Shown here piece by piece: positions 46,301 to 54,074 of a stretch of 64,000 bases of DNA. How positions within the stretch are numbered: the stretch's first letter is position 1; each line of letters starts with the position of its first letter. The stretch is from Chitinophagaceae bacterium (GTDB lineage Bacteria; Bacteroidota; Bacteroidia; Chitinophagales; Chitinophagaceae): contig JADJVB010000005.1 in the NCBI GenBank assembly GCA_016710745.1, positions 62,001 to 126,000 on the forward strand, in the 5' to 3' direction. A program made the translations under genes and the position numbers. Below the pieces are notes generated by a model. The model searched no databases, was not told the origin of the DNA, and saw only the letters and a list, made by a program, of their open reading frames with translations.

Positions 46301-47351
46301 CAGGAACAAAATTAAAAGTTAAATTCGGAAAGGCAGTAGTAGAACTCGCCGATTTTGCGATCGTACCTGTATTATTCGAAGGCGTTCTGTCCTGGTATGC
46401 CCAAACGTTATTGCTCCTTGTATAATCATAATCTGCCGCACCGGCACCGGTATGCCACTTTAACGTAACCGCATTGGGAACAACACCAGCTTGTAACCAG
46501 GGATCAGTACGTGTATCGGTAGTCATAGGCGCTGGCATATGATTAGGACTCTCGTAAGGAATGGGTATCACCCGGTAGGTGGCGGTTGTTACCAGTGATG
46601 GATCATCCGTTTTCCTGAAATCCAGAACATTCTTCAGGCTTTCATTCACGTTGATCTTATTCATCGCGAAAGCAGGATAATTTACTTTACCATGCACATC
46701 AGGTGTTCCCCAATTATCATACACGGTATAATTATCCATACCCAGAATACTGTTATTCACCGCATCTACCCTAACCATCCAGTAATCGGGCGTGGTTTTA
46801 GGTACTATATATATATGCCACGACAAACGAATCTCGTTTGTATTTTCAATCGGTGTCCACATTAATTGAGCGGTAATATTTTCCTGGGAAATACCCATTT
46901 TACCAAACTCGATCTTATTGCCATTCTTGTTGAGGGCGATTGCCATTTGAGACGCATGTAAACCCCTGTCGGCCAGTGCCGATTGTACAGCCGACTCAGC
47001 TGTTACTGATGGCATAACCGTTTTTACGTTCGCCCATTTTGCCACGCCGCGGTTAAAAGTACCGGCCTGGGAAACCAACTTCTCGCCTTTAAAAGCGAGA
47101 ACCAGCATTTGGTTATAAACCGGAATACTCTGGTAGGTTTGATTCAGGTACACCATCCTTACACCAGCCGTGTTATCGTAATAGGTACTCGACACCTGAA
47201 CATTGTTCATGTCGTCGGCAGATAGTCCCAGTGACGCTTTGCTCGCACTCACCAAACTGATCGCCGCATTCTCTTCGGCATTGAAAGTTTGCGCGTTCAT
47301 ACTAAACACACAAAAAAGCAATGGCATCAGAAAAAGAAAGATTTTCTTCAT
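40329..47351 (-). CDS. giant secreted M36 (fungalysin) metalloprotease with Ig-like, P-type and T9SS sorting domains
   Basis: Starting at the ATG at 47351, this is a 2340-residue exoprotein. In order: signal peptide (MKKIFLFLMPLLFCVFSMNAQ), propeptide with FTP/PepSY-like segments (about 30-220), M36 catalytic domain (about 280-670) with zinc motif HEHGH (459-463) and third-ligand region EQGGEGWADYFG, a MAM/immune-inhibitor-like module (LSFWHRFNTEDGWDGGVVEI), three Ig-like modules marked by YQWQ, two proprotein-convertase P-type modules (LSHTWAGDLDIVLQSP, MSHTYPGDMIIHLKAP), and a C-terminal type A sorting domain (CFLYPNPTDGRF ... VCKVVIQ) for type IX secretion. It should digest extracellular protein. 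In-frame starts at 47381 and 47438 were rejected because they precede the signal peptide with non-hydrophobic residues. Confidence 0.94.
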   Translation of the reverse strand: MKKIFLFLMPLLFCVFSMNAQTFNAEENAAISLVSASKASLGLSADDMNNVQVSSTYYDNTAGVRMVYLNQTYQSIPVYNQMLVLAFKGEKLVSQAGTFNRGVAKWANVKTVMPSVTAESAVQSALADRGLHASQMAIALNKNGNKIEFGKMGISQENITAQLMWTPIENTNEIRLSWHIYIVPKTTPDYWMVRVDAVNNSILGMDNYTVYDNWGTPDVHGKVNYPAFAMNKINVNESLKNVLDFRKTDDPSLVTTATYRVIPIPYESPNHMPAPMTTDTRTDPWLQAGVVPNAVTLKWHTGAGAADYDYTRSNNVWAYQDRTPSNNTGTIAKSASSTTAFPNLTFNFVPDFAQEPTVTAPTPNQQFNITNLFYWNNVIHDVFYGYGFDEVSGNFQDDNLGRGGAGNDHVNGEAQDGSGSNNANFSTPADGGSGRMQMYLWTAPTPDRDGDVDNGIIIHEHGHGISIRLTGGPANSGCLGNAEQGGEGWADYFGIMLTQNWATSTVTSGFTSPRGVGTYALNQPTTGVGIRPARYCTDLAINNYTYANLPSMAIPHGVGFIWCTILWDMTWNIINQTGIINPNIYDITGTGGNTIALKLVTEACKIQQCSPGFVSARNAILQADQILYGGTYNCAIWEAFRRRGVGAFASEGSTGSINDQIVDFTPPITLGALVSATTIPEGGTLVYTNSVATCSAVSGYTLRDTIPTNVTYVSGGTYDAVNRVVSFAVSQGAGTTNYPFTVSVNAGSYFPPSTLINEPVATATIPASWTTTAPLGTVWSVSTTVSNSAPNSFYVQNLAADGDQRLATTAAIALPANSYPELSFWHRFNTEDGWDGGVVEISNNAGATWNDVGAENMTLGAYNGALGTSPNNPIGGRAAFTGLQTTFINTKINLAAYAGQSVMIRFRFGSDNNTSAPTSPAGWWVDDITLIASAAVPMRSSLFNATNTRVSFKDMVTLITPNTACNATITQHPVDVSACAGNSVTYTCLGTATGGVTYQWQVSTAGAGGPYSNLTNAAPYSGVTTTTLTINPTTAVMNGNYYRCVVTGTCPPAANSTPALLSVAAASTPGTVAPAVSQVCGTTNSGTITLSGQVGNVIRWESATAPAGPWTPIVNTTTTYTYTNITQTMYYRAVVQFGTCAAAPSTVATVNFTASAALLVIADPGTTICEGDPTLLTVVEGFGTQSVNAPAPITINNSGPATPYPSNLTVVGFPTSGISVKSVTLTGLSHTWAGDLDIVLQSPTGQNVMLLSDAGGSADFINNTMIFDDAAPGIFTTPPPANATATVRPTNTAGPDNFPAPGPTGVPANPTLSTFTGDFNGVWKLFINDQAAGDQGNVTGGYSVTFVGPPAGPVTGGTFTWAPPGGLSSTTSNPVAASPMNTTTYTVSHNNGAGCIRQANITITVNKRPVVTTQPTDKTVCNTLPVTFTVAGTGTALTYQWQERTTPAGAWTNLTNAAPYSGVTTATLTINPVAIGMNGYAYRCVLSGTCAGVANANISNPAVLTVLPLPTVTVTPSAPTCGGVAGSFGTALTASGANTYSWSPIAGLFIDPNAVIPYTGTSVATVYAAPTVFTAYTVTGTSTTTGCSNTATVLINYTPPAPTVTPNPVAMCLGDAAVRLISSSAIQYSTSATSGTISLAVPDNTANGVSNNLTISGIPANGTISNISVTLNMSHTYPGDMIIHLKAPNGQILNLYKYGSGLFTGPASGVSTWGWYGAKVSQLGSTAWSTVATAPFIYNNATAWKADAINTPVAGPTVQNPTGFVSNAAGFASLYTTGPSANGTWTLAMADGGPGDIGTLASWSLNVDYFVGVASTQAVWTPNGAGSGLFTDAAATTVYTGTPRDTVWAKPTPSGVYNYDVTVQSVGLPPSTIQTSFTNNNQFGLVTSNFTNNNAFPVTITGIESVASASGASNATLFYKTTPVAGAPGAISAANGWIQAGTGSYTAVANTTTTVPQPMLSGLSLTIPAGATYGIAFQTVLASGGTGNLRYSTVAAGTYTSTGGGCVLTSGTSVSYAGGLAPAAPTFTPRAFIGKVLFGSSVITCTSPARRVVVTVNEPTVLNAALPADKTICTDKVTTFTATVTIGSGPHSYQWQVSTNGGGSFSNISNGGVYSGATTATLTVTAPPVTMDNYQYRCVVTGASPCAAKTSRAATLRVNPLPVIVVTANPYTSLFPGLQTTLSATVSPNAAATYDWTRNGISLSGSSQGVVSGIGTANLTVDVDGMGDYRLNVTDVNGCNNNSNIVTIKDSASANCFLYPNPTDGRFDVRYFSVANNTNLPRFLNVYTSAGVKVLTQNYAIGRPYDRMSVDLRNQGKGLYLVEIADVNGNRLSVCKVVIQ

Positions 47352-47645
47352 AATAGATGTGGTTTTAATTTTTGAATTCATATTAAACGGTGATTGTAAA
47401 TTGTAATATGGATACAATAAAAAGCGGAGTAAAGCCAATATTTCTTTGGTATGTACTTGAAGAGTATTCCAGTATAAATGAAGAAGTAAAAGTTTAAACC
47501 ATAAACGCTTTTAATGATATATATTAGCAATAAAAAAACTTCGGATGCAATGATACGAACAAAAAGTTAATTTTATTCCAAATTAAATAACTAACTTATC
47601 AACAAATCCACAGGTGGTGAATCATTCATAAAACCATAATAATCA

Positions 47646-48950
47646 GTGCAAAAACTTATTTTTCTATCCCTGGTTTCTTTTGTTTATCTCCCCTGTCGCC
47701 TGGCAGCACAGGATGTAAACAAAACCATTAAAACACAGGCCCTTGCCATTCAGCAAAAACTTACTGAATATCGAAGGCACCTGCATCAATATCCCGAATT
47801 GAGTAACCGGGAATTTAAAACAGCCGCTTATATCGTGGAGCAGCTTAAAAACCTGGGGCTCGACATTCAAACCGGCGTTGCCAAAACCGGTGTAGTGGTT
47901 ATTCTAAAGGGCGGAAAGCCGGGGCCGGTTATGGCACTTAGAGCCGATATGGATGCGCTGCCGGTTAAAGAAAGAGTAAATATCCCCTATGCTTCCACCG
48001 ATAGCGCATTATATGCCGGGGCTAAAGTTCCGGTAATGCATGCCTGCGGCCATGATGCCCATGTTGCCATGTTAATTGGAACAGCGCAGGTTCTCTCATC
48101 TATGAAAAAAGATATTGCCGGCACCGTTAAATTTATTTTTCAACCGGCGGAGGAGGGTCCTCCGGAAGGTGAAGAAGGAGGCGCTGCCCTGATGGTAAAA
48201 GACGGTGTCATGGATAATCCAAAAGTGGATGTGATATTTGGCATACATATCGAATCCTGGATACCGGCCGGCGATATTCAATACAAGCCGGGGGCCTTTA
48301 TGGCTTCGGCCGATCTGTTCAGTATCAAAGTGAAAGGCAAATCATCGCATGGGTCTCAACCCTGGCTGGGTGTTGACCCTATTTCCATTTCGGCACAGAT
48401 CATCGACGGGCTGCAACATATTGTGAGCCGGCAGATGGAACTGACCAAGGCACCGGCAGTCATCACGGTTGGTAAAATAAATAGCGGTGTGCGTTTTAAT
48501 ATCATCCCCGAAGAAGCGTATATGGAGGGCACTATCCGTACCCTTGACAGTAAAATGCAGCTGGATATTCATGACCGCATCCGGTTAACGGCAACCAAAA
48601 TAGCCGAAGCCTCCAATGCTCTTGCCGAAGTAAATTTTTATACCAAGACCCTGGTTACTTATAACAACCCCAAACTGGTTGACAATATGTTGCCATCATT
48701 GCAGGCTGCTGCAGGAAAAGAAAATGTACGATCCATGGATTGGGTTACCGGCGCCGAGGATTTCAGTTATTTCGGAACTAAAGCTCCTGCTTTCTTTTTT
48801 TATATTGGCGGCATGCCCCGTGAAAATGATACAAAAAATGCACCACCGCATCATACCCCCGACTTTTTGATCGACGATAGCCGTCTATATGTTGGCGTAC
48901 AAACTTTTTGCCAGTTGGTTTTTGACTATCCAAACACATTAAATAAATAA
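47646..48950 (+). CDS. secreted M20-family amidohydrolase (aminoacylase/IAA-amino acid hydrolase type)
   Basis: The 434-residue enzyme has a signal peptide (MQKLIFLSLVSFVYLPCRLAAQ) and an M20D peptidase fold: RRHLHQYPELSNRE, the metal-binding MHACGHDAHVAML, and FQPAEEGPPEGEEGG with the catalytic glutamates; the lid domain is about residues 220-330. Such enzymes hydrolyse N-acyl amino acids or small amides, here probably in the periplasm. The only good start is GTG at 47646. The 294-base gap before it (47352-47645), shared with the divergent protease gene, shows no matching promoter element and no other feature. The S9 peptidase gene follows by 55 bases. Confidence 0.9.
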   Translation: MQKLIFLSLVSFVYLPCRLAAQDVNKTIKTQALAIQQKLTEYRRHLHQYPELSNREFKTAAYIVEQLKNLGLDIQTGVAKTGVVVILKGGKPGPVMALRADMDALPVKERVNIPYASTDSALYAGAKVPVMHACGHDAHVAMLIGTAQVLSSMKKDIAGTVKFIFQPAEEGPPEGEEGGAALMVKDGVMDNPKVDVIFGIHIESWIPAGDIQYKPGAFMASADLFSIKVKGKSSHGSQPWLGVDPISISAQIIDGLQHIVSRQMELTKAPAVITVGKINSGVRFNIIPEEAYMEGTIRTLDSKMQLDIHDRIRLTATKIAEASNALAEVNFYTKTLVTYNNPKLVDNMLPSLQAAAGKENVRSMDWVTGAEDFSYFGTKAPAFFFYIGGMPRENDTKNAPPHHTPDFLIDDSRLYVGVQTFCQLVFDYPNTLNK

Positions 48951-49005
48951 ATTGCAGGATTCGCGGCGCTTCAGGCGACCAGGATCCTGATTAAATCAAA
49001 CAAAA

Positions 49006-50940
49006 ATGAAAAAACTCCTGTTCTTATCTGCATTCCTGCTCTCCCTCTCCTCCTTTGCTCAAAACAACCCTGCCTCCAAAAACGGGGTGATGACCCCTGA
49101 ACTTTTGTGGAAACTGGGACGGGTTTCAGGATTGGGCATTTCAACCGATGGTAAATATGTTTTGTATTCGGTATCTACACCAAATGCCGAAGCAAATAAA
49201 AGCAGCAGAAAAAAATATATGGTTCCGGTCACCGGCGGAAACCCTTTGCCAATCGACAATACCGACAGCCTGTTAACAAACGAAAAAATATCCCCCGATG
49301 GAAAATACCTGATCAGCAACGCTGAAGTAAAAGTGAAAAAAGTGACCGGCAAAGAATATTATTCCGACCTGCAAAAGTCGAACGTTTATATTTTCGATAA
49401 CCTCAACTACCGGCACTGGGATACTTATGAAGACGGCAACTTTGATCATGTGATGCTAACCCCACTAACTAACGGTATCAAAGGAACGCCGATTGACCTG
49501 ATGCCCGGCGAACCATACGATTGTCCGCAAAAGCCATTTGGCGGCGATGAAGATTATGTTTGGAACCCCAACGGAAAAGAAGTGCTGTATTGTACCAAAA
49601 AAAAATACGGAACAGCCTATGCCGTGAGCACCAACACCGATCTTTTTGCCTATGATATTGAAACCCGAAAAACCCGGAATGTAACGGAAGGTATGATGGG
49701 TTATGATGTTAACCCGTCGTTCAGCAAATCGGGTGTACTTGCCTGGTTAAGTATGCGCAGGGACGGATTTGAATCGGACAAACAGGATATTGTTGTGAGC
49801 GATGGGCAGTCAAAAATGAACCTGACCACATTGCGCGACGATATTCATGTTGAAAGTTTTCGCTGGGCTGATGATGGAAAATCCATTTATTTTATTGCTG
49901 CTGTAAATGGCACCAGGCAATTATTTGTAGTTAGTTACCCTGGACTCACCAGGATGTTGCCCAGGGTTAGCCAGTTAACCAGGGGTGATTTTGATGTAAA
50001 TGGAATCGTTGGCCAATCAGGTAACACAATAATTGTTAGCCGCACTGATATGAATCATGCTGCAGAAATTTATACGGTCAATTCTGCCAATGGAGAAATG
50101 GCTCAGCTAACCCACGTTAATGATGAAACCTATGCGTCCATCGGGTTAAGTAAAACCGAAAGGCGTTTTGTAAAAACCACCGATGGCAAAAATATGTTGG
50201 TCTGGGTAATTTATCCCCCGGGATTTGATGCCACAAAAAAATACCCTGCCCTGTTGTATTGCCAGGGCGGGCCACAATCGTCACTAACACAATCATACAG
50301 CACCCGCTGGAATTTTCAGTTGATGGCTGCCCGCGGTTATATTGTTGTGGCGCCCTCCAGGCGGGGTATGCCGGGTTTTGGCACCAAATGGAATGAAGAT
50401 ATCAGCAAGGAACATGGCGGACAGGCCATGCAGGATTATTTAAGTGCGATTGATGCATTGAGTAAAGAAAAATATGTTGATAAAAACCGCCTCGGTTGTG
50501 TGGGTGCCAGTTATGGCGGCTATTCTGTTTTTATGCTGGCCGGGATGCATAATAATCGATTTAAAAGCTTTATCAGTCATGATGGAATTTTCGATTTTAA
50601 AAGTATGTACGGCACTACCGAAGAATTGTGGTTTGTTGATTGGGATTATGGCGGCGCTTACTGGGATATGAGCAACCAGGCGGCGCAAAAATCTTACACC
50701 CGTTATTCGCCCAGTAATTTTGTACAAAAATGGAATACGCCTATTTTGATCTTCCAGGGTGGAAAAGATTACCGGGTTCCCATAGAGCAGGGGCAGCAGG
50801 CGTTTCAGGCAGCCCAGTTAAGGGGAATAAAAAGTAAATTCATTCTGCTGCCCGATCAAAACCATTGGGTGCTTACCGCACAGGACGCCCTGGTTTGGCA
50901 ACGGGAGTTTTTTGGGTGGCTGGATGAAACGTTGAAATAA
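49006..50940 (+). CDS. S9 family peptidase (prolyl oligopeptidase/acylaminoacyl peptidase type)
   Basis: The 644-residue secreted protein has a signal peptide (MKKLLFLSAFLLSLSSFAQ), a seven-bladed beta-propeller (about 30-370) and an alpha/beta-hydrolase domain. The catalytic serine is in VGASYGGYSVF, the aspartate is in FQGGKDYRVP and the histidine is in DQNHWVL. It should cleave short peptides, probably in the periplasm, completing breakdown begun by the neighbouring M36 protease; that link is inferred from position. It follows the M20 amidohydrolase by 55 bases on the same strand and may share its transcript. Confidence 0.94.
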   Translation: MKKLLFLSAFLLSLSSFAQNNPASKNGVMTPELLWKLGRVSGLGISTDGKYVLYSVSTPNAEANKSSRKKYMVPVTGGNPLPIDNTDSLLTNEKISPDGKYLISNAEVKVKKVTGKEYYSDLQKSNVYIFDNLNYRHWDTYEDGNFDHVMLTPLTNGIKGTPIDLMPGEPYDCPQKPFGGDEDYVWNPNGKEVLYCTKKKYGTAYAVSTNTDLFAYDIETRKTRNVTEGMMGYDVNPSFSKSGVLAWLSMRRDGFESDKQDIVVSDGQSKMNLTTLRDDIHVESFRWADDGKSIYFIAAVNGTRQLFVVSYPGLTRMLPRVSQLTRGDFDVNGIVGQSGNTIIVSRTDMNHAAEIYTVNSANGEMAQLTHVNDETYASIGLSKTERRFVKTTDGKNMLVWVIYPPGFDATKKYPALLYCQGGPQSSLTQSYSTRWNFQLMAARGYIVVAPSRRGMPGFGTKWNEDISKEHGGQAMQDYLSAIDALSKEKYVDKNRLGCVGASYGGYSVFMLAGMHNNRFKSFISHDGIFDFKSMYGTTEELWFVDWDYGGAYWDMSNQAAQKSYTRYSPSNFVQKWNTPILIFQGGKDYRVPIEQGQQAFQAAQLRGIKSKFILLPDQNHWVLTAQDALVWQREFFGWLDETLK

Positions 50941-51071
50941 GGTTAGCAGTAAACCATGTTTATTTGGAACCCGTGCCGGCGACATTGGCCTGTAGTTCTC
51001 CTTTCTGACAAAAGATTATCTACCGTTCATCCTTTTGTTTAATTCTGAAACAGAACAAGCTTTTTTTAGTG

Positions 51072-51079
51072 TAATTTTG
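51072..51079 (+). promoter_or_regulatory. -7 promoter element for the 51115 gene
   Basis: TAATTTTG (TAnnTTTG) lies 35 bases before the ATG at 51115. Confidence 0.42.
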
Positions 51080-51114
51080 CAGTCAATTTTAGTAAGCGAA
51101 TTATTATTTTCCCT

Positions 51115-51966
51115 ATGCACCAAAGATCTAAGCCTGAATGGAGCAGCGTTCTATTTGTAATTATTGTTATGATATCGGTGCCTTTTTTGGGTTACTCCCA
51201 AACTCCCATTAGAGGCAATGTTTTGTATCAACGTGACGCTAAGCCCGCGGCGGCCGTAAATATCCAGCTACTGCACCATATTCGCAAAGCAACCATGACC
51301 AATGCTGCGGGATACTTTTCGCTACCCGTTGCGGATGATGAAGAAAATGATACGCTGGAAATTTCATCGGTCGGTTATCAAAGTATCAGGCTGCCCTTAT
51401 ACATTGCAAGAAACAGAAAGGAATTCAGGCTGTCAGAATCGGTGAAAAATCTCGATAATGTTACCGTTTTCAATAAGAGTCTGGTTTTGGGCGCCACAAC
51501 CGAAAAAGTTGGTTATTTCAGGAGCTGGAGTTATGAACATACCGGTGGCGAAATTGGCAGGGTGATTGAAACGCCCTTCAACGTATTCAAAGTAGACAAA
51601 GTGCGGTTTAAAGCGGCCAATTTTTGCGATACCTGTCTCATTCGTTTGCATATCCGTGAATTTGAAGACGGGCGGCCCGGGGAAGAACTGTTAACAGACT
51701 CCATATCGCTTTATGTTAACCAGCTCACATTAGACGGGAAAACGCCTGAATTTGATCTTACGCCCTATGACCTTACTTTCACCAAGCAAAGGCTTTTTGT
51801 GAGTTTGGAAGTATTGCATTGCGGACTGGCTGTGAAAAAATCATCCTGCTCTTTCAGCTTTGCAGGATCGGAAAAAGGCCGATACCAGTATAAATCAAAA
51901 GCAGCTGATGGCTGGGCCACTACAGATGACTACACGATCTTTCTTAAGTTATTTTTGAGGTATTAA
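51115..51966 (+). CDS. secreted protein with carboxypeptidase-regulatory-like domain
   Basis: The 283-residue product has a signal or anchor segment (SVLFVIIVMISVPFLGYSQ) and a CarboxypepD_reg-like beta-sandwich (about 32-115, IRGNVLYQRDAKPAAAVNIQLL, LEISSVGYQSIRLPL). In Bacteroidota this domain usually precedes a TonB receptor barrel, but here it is followed by a soluble region of about 165 residues with no barrel and five cysteines (FCDTCLIRLHIREFEDGRPGEELL). The C-terminal region is not recognised. It stands alone, next to the broken radical SAM copy. Confidence 0.8.
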   Translation: MHQRSKPEWSSVLFVIIVMISVPFLGYSQTPIRGNVLYQRDAKPAAAVNIQLLHHIRKATMTNAAGYFSLPVADDEENDTLEISSVGYQSIRLPLYIARNRKEFRLSESVKNLDNVTVFNKSLVLGATTEKVGYFRSWSYEHTGGEIGRVIETPFNVFKVDKVRFKAANFCDTCLIRLHIREFEDGRPGEELLTDSISLYVNQLTLDGKTPEFDLTPYDLTFTKQRLFVSLEVLHCGLAVKKSSCSFSFAGSEKGRYQYKSKAADGWATTDDYTIFLKLFLRY

Positions 51967-51997
51967 CGATAAAACAATACCAGAGATTTTGTTCTGG

Positions 51998-52652
51998 CTA
52001 ATGCGCAAAATCAACTTCAAAATTCCCTTTGATACGTTCGATGGAAGGATTGAAATATCCAAATTTTACCTGTGGAAATTCTTCGTGAATGAGCTCCATC
52101 ATTTGCTTAACACCCATACATTCACCGGTATCGGTAACGCCGATCTTGCCGAGGTACCAATCAGGATCGATATTAAAATTGCGCCATTGTATCATGCAGA
52201 GATCGGTTTCCCGGATGAGTTTACGCAGGGCTTCGTACTCTTCAATACTGTCGGTCATGCCGGGAAAACAAAATAGTTGATACTCGTCCAACCACCAAAA
52301 CTCCGCATTACTTTCAGGCTCTCAAATAAATCTTCAAACCCGTAATTATTAGGCAGGTAATAAGATGTATAAATATTTTTCCGGGCCGAGTTAGTGCTTA
52401 CCCGCATACTATTTAACCCAACTTCGCAAAGCGCTTTAACTGCTTTGGGCATACTGCCGTTGGAGTTGATATTGATACTACCCTTGTCGGTATGTTTTCT
52501 GATCTCAATAATCGATTCCCGTATGGTTTCCCACATCAACAGCGGTTCGCCTTCACAGCCCTGTCCGAAACTAATGATGGGAAACGGCGCCGTTTGAAAT
52601 GCGGAACGGTAAACTCCACGATCTCTTCGGCTGTTGGTTTAAAAGTCAATCT
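51998..52652 (-). pseudogene. broken partial copy of the radical SAM gene (C-terminal half)
   Basis: This stretch aligns at roughly nine bases in ten with the 3' half of the intact radical SAM gene at 55391-56686, from the same TAG stop (CTA on the plus strand) up to codon 214. It lacks the iron-sulfur CxxxCxxC motif. Two single-base deletions break the frame, near 52260 (GCCGGGAAAAC against GCCAGGGAAAAC) and near 52595 (GTTTGAAATG against GTTTGTAAATG). Similarity stops sharply at 52652. It cannot encode an active enzyme. Confidence 0.9.
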
Positions 52653-52803
52653 TCGCCGCTGACGGTAGACTAAAGAATCTCCGCAAGCCAGCACCTACCT
52701 ATGTGAGCGGCCTAAAGTGCACATAAAAAATCAGCAGCTTTTTTAACTGATGGTCTTATGCTTTTTACTTTGTGACTAACTCTTTGCTGGTGCTTTGCTG
52801 GTT

Positions 52804-52827
52804 CCCGCTTGTCGGAGACAAGGCGGG
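52804..52827. repeat. imperfect palindrome in junction region
   Basis: CCCGCTTGTC and GACAAGGCGGG pair around GGA with one bulged base. It could be a dispersed repeat or a leftover terminator. No second copy was seen in this window. Confidence 0.4.
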
Positions 52828-52848
52828 GGCGTTAGGATAGCTAGAGGA

Positions 52849-53070
52849 CTAAAATTTGAAAGAGGGAACACTCACGGGTGAAAAAGGCGGCGGCGAAAAT
52901 CGAAGCGGAACACCGACGCCGGAAGAGCTTAGGGCAGCGACACTAATCAATATAAATTGAAAATCGTTGAGTGAATCCAGGTTGTTTGGTTCGAAATACC
53001 ACAAGGATACCAAAAAGCCGGCAAGGAACACTATGCCAATAATGCGGAGTAAAGCTAACAATTTAAACAT
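52849..53070 (-). CDS. possible small membrane protein, doubtful
   Basis: A 73-residue frame begins MFKLLALLRIIGIVFLAGFLVSLWYFEPNNL, a plausible transmembrane helix. After about residue 45 it becomes serine/proline-rich (SSGVGVPLRFSPPPFSP), as if the true C-terminus had been lost at a junction. No family is recognised. It may be the truncated start of a gene cut by rearrangement. Confidence 0.3.
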   Translation of the reverse strand: MFKLLALLRIIGIVFLAGFLVSLWYFEPNNLDSLNDFQFILISVAALSSSGVGVPLRFSPPPFSPVSVPSFKF

Positions 53071-53182
53071 GGCGGTTTTTATTGACTATGCAAATATTTA
53101 AATAATACCTTACAACTCCAAGTGTATTACCTCAAAATTTTCGATGTTTTCCCCTTGGAATAATTAGTAGAGATTACCGCTC

Positions 53183-53240
53183 AACCTAATGCACAAAATC
53201 AACCTCAAAATACGCTTTGATCCATTATGCGGAAGGATAT
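53183..53240 (-). pseudogene. second, older relic of the radical SAM 3' end
   Basis: By hand alignment, 46 of 56 bases match the last codons and stop of the intact radical SAM gene. On the minus strand it still reads IKAYFEVDFVH-stop against IKGNFEVDFAH-stop, then an in-frame TAA appears upstream and similarity fades beyond 53240. It is more diverged than the copy at 51998-52652. It ends 45 bases before the stop of the lipoprotein gene at 53285. Confidence 0.72.
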
Positions 53241-53284
53241 ACTTACCAGATCAGATATACATGTTTATTTTTGAACAATTCCCT

Positions 53285-54055
53285 CTAAGGCCTAAGCGAC
53301 ACATTGGAGTTTTCGATGAGTTTTTTCAGGAATTCCACCTCTCCTTCTGTTATGGCTTGTTTTTCCATTTGAATATAAATTTCTGTTCTGGGAATAACGC
53401 TCTTTATTTTACTGTCGTAATAAGGATCAATTATAAATCTCATGTCGCATAATTTACTTTTATATAAACTGTCCAGGAACGGCGAAATACTGAAATTTAT
53501 ATTTAGGTATGTTTTATCAAACTTTAAATAAACACTATCTTTTTTTAAACTTATTGGATTGTTGTTTACTGATACATAAGTTTCCTGAACCTGACTGTCT
53601 ATTTTAGTAGCCGCCACCAATTTTAAAATCTGCTTAAAATTTCTGGGAAATGAATATTGCAGTATATTTTTCTGCAAAAAAGAATCAACTAAAAGCATTT
53701 TACCTTTGCCGGTTGAATCGCTATAGGATCCATACCGGGAACGGGGATTGTAGATAAAAAAAGAACTCAAATATTTTTCACCTGTCATGGTTAAATTTGA
53801 ATTAAAGCTATCGATTTCTTCTTCAACAAAAATGCCATGGAAATGACACTTTTGAATTACAATATTATCGCCAATATAATAAAGTGCAATAGTATCTCTA
53901 TTGCTTCGCATTCCGTTAATCCTTTGATCATAGTATGGAACTGCTGAAGCAATAGAGATCTTATCTATTTTTGTTTTTTCCGATTTTGAACCGTTGAATG
54001 TTTTACAACCGGCAAAGGCTACTAACATTGTTAAAACAAAAAAAATGTTTTTCAT
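53285..54055 (-). CDS. lipoprotein of unknown function (256 residues)
   Basis: The protein has a lipoprotein signal (MKNIFFVLTMLVAFAGC, lipobox AFAGC). The mature part is rich in Ser, Lys, Tyr and Asn (YYDQRINGMRSNRDTIALYYIGDNIVIQK, FKQILKLVAATKIDSQVQ) and not recognised. The DNA is visibly more AT-rich than the flanking core genes, which suggests recent acquisition. It follows the 394-residue lipoprotein by 19 bases, so the two form an operon. The pair lies between relic and intact copies of the radical SAM 3' end. Confidence 0.8.
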   Translation of the reverse strand: MKNIFFVLTMLVAFAGCKTFNGSKSEKTKIDKISIASAVPYYDQRINGMRSNRDTIALYYIGDNIVIQKCHFHGIFVEEEIDSFNSNLTMTGEKYLSSFFIYNPRSRYGSYSDSTGKGKMLLVDSFLQKNILQYSFPRNFKQILKLVAATKIDSQVQETYVSVNNNPISLKKDSVYLKFDKTYLNINFSISPFLDSLYKSKLCDMRFIIDPYYDSKIKSVIPRTEIYIQMEKQAITEGEVEFLKKLIENSNVSLRP

Positions 54056-54074
54056 AGTTTGTTTTTAAATTTTA

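Larger units (their letters stand above)
52653..53182. other. 530-base stretch between the two radical SAM relics
   Basis: No recognised gene. It holds an imperfect palindrome at 52804-52827 (CCCGCTTGTC / GACAAGGCGGG), a GC-rich purine-heavy run around 52855-52930, and a possible small membrane protein frame at 52849-53070. The sharp edges at both ends suggest a recombination junction. Confidence 0.5.

Noticed and set aside
40329..47351. Ig-like module repeats in the protease gene as a possible repeat array or CRISPR
   Set aside because: They are protein-level modules of uneven length and spacing, not short identical DNA repeats.
52849..53070. The small membrane-protein frame as the remains of a known defence or toxin gene
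   Set aside because: Only one hydrophobic helix is visible and the rest is low-complexity. There is nothing to support such a function.
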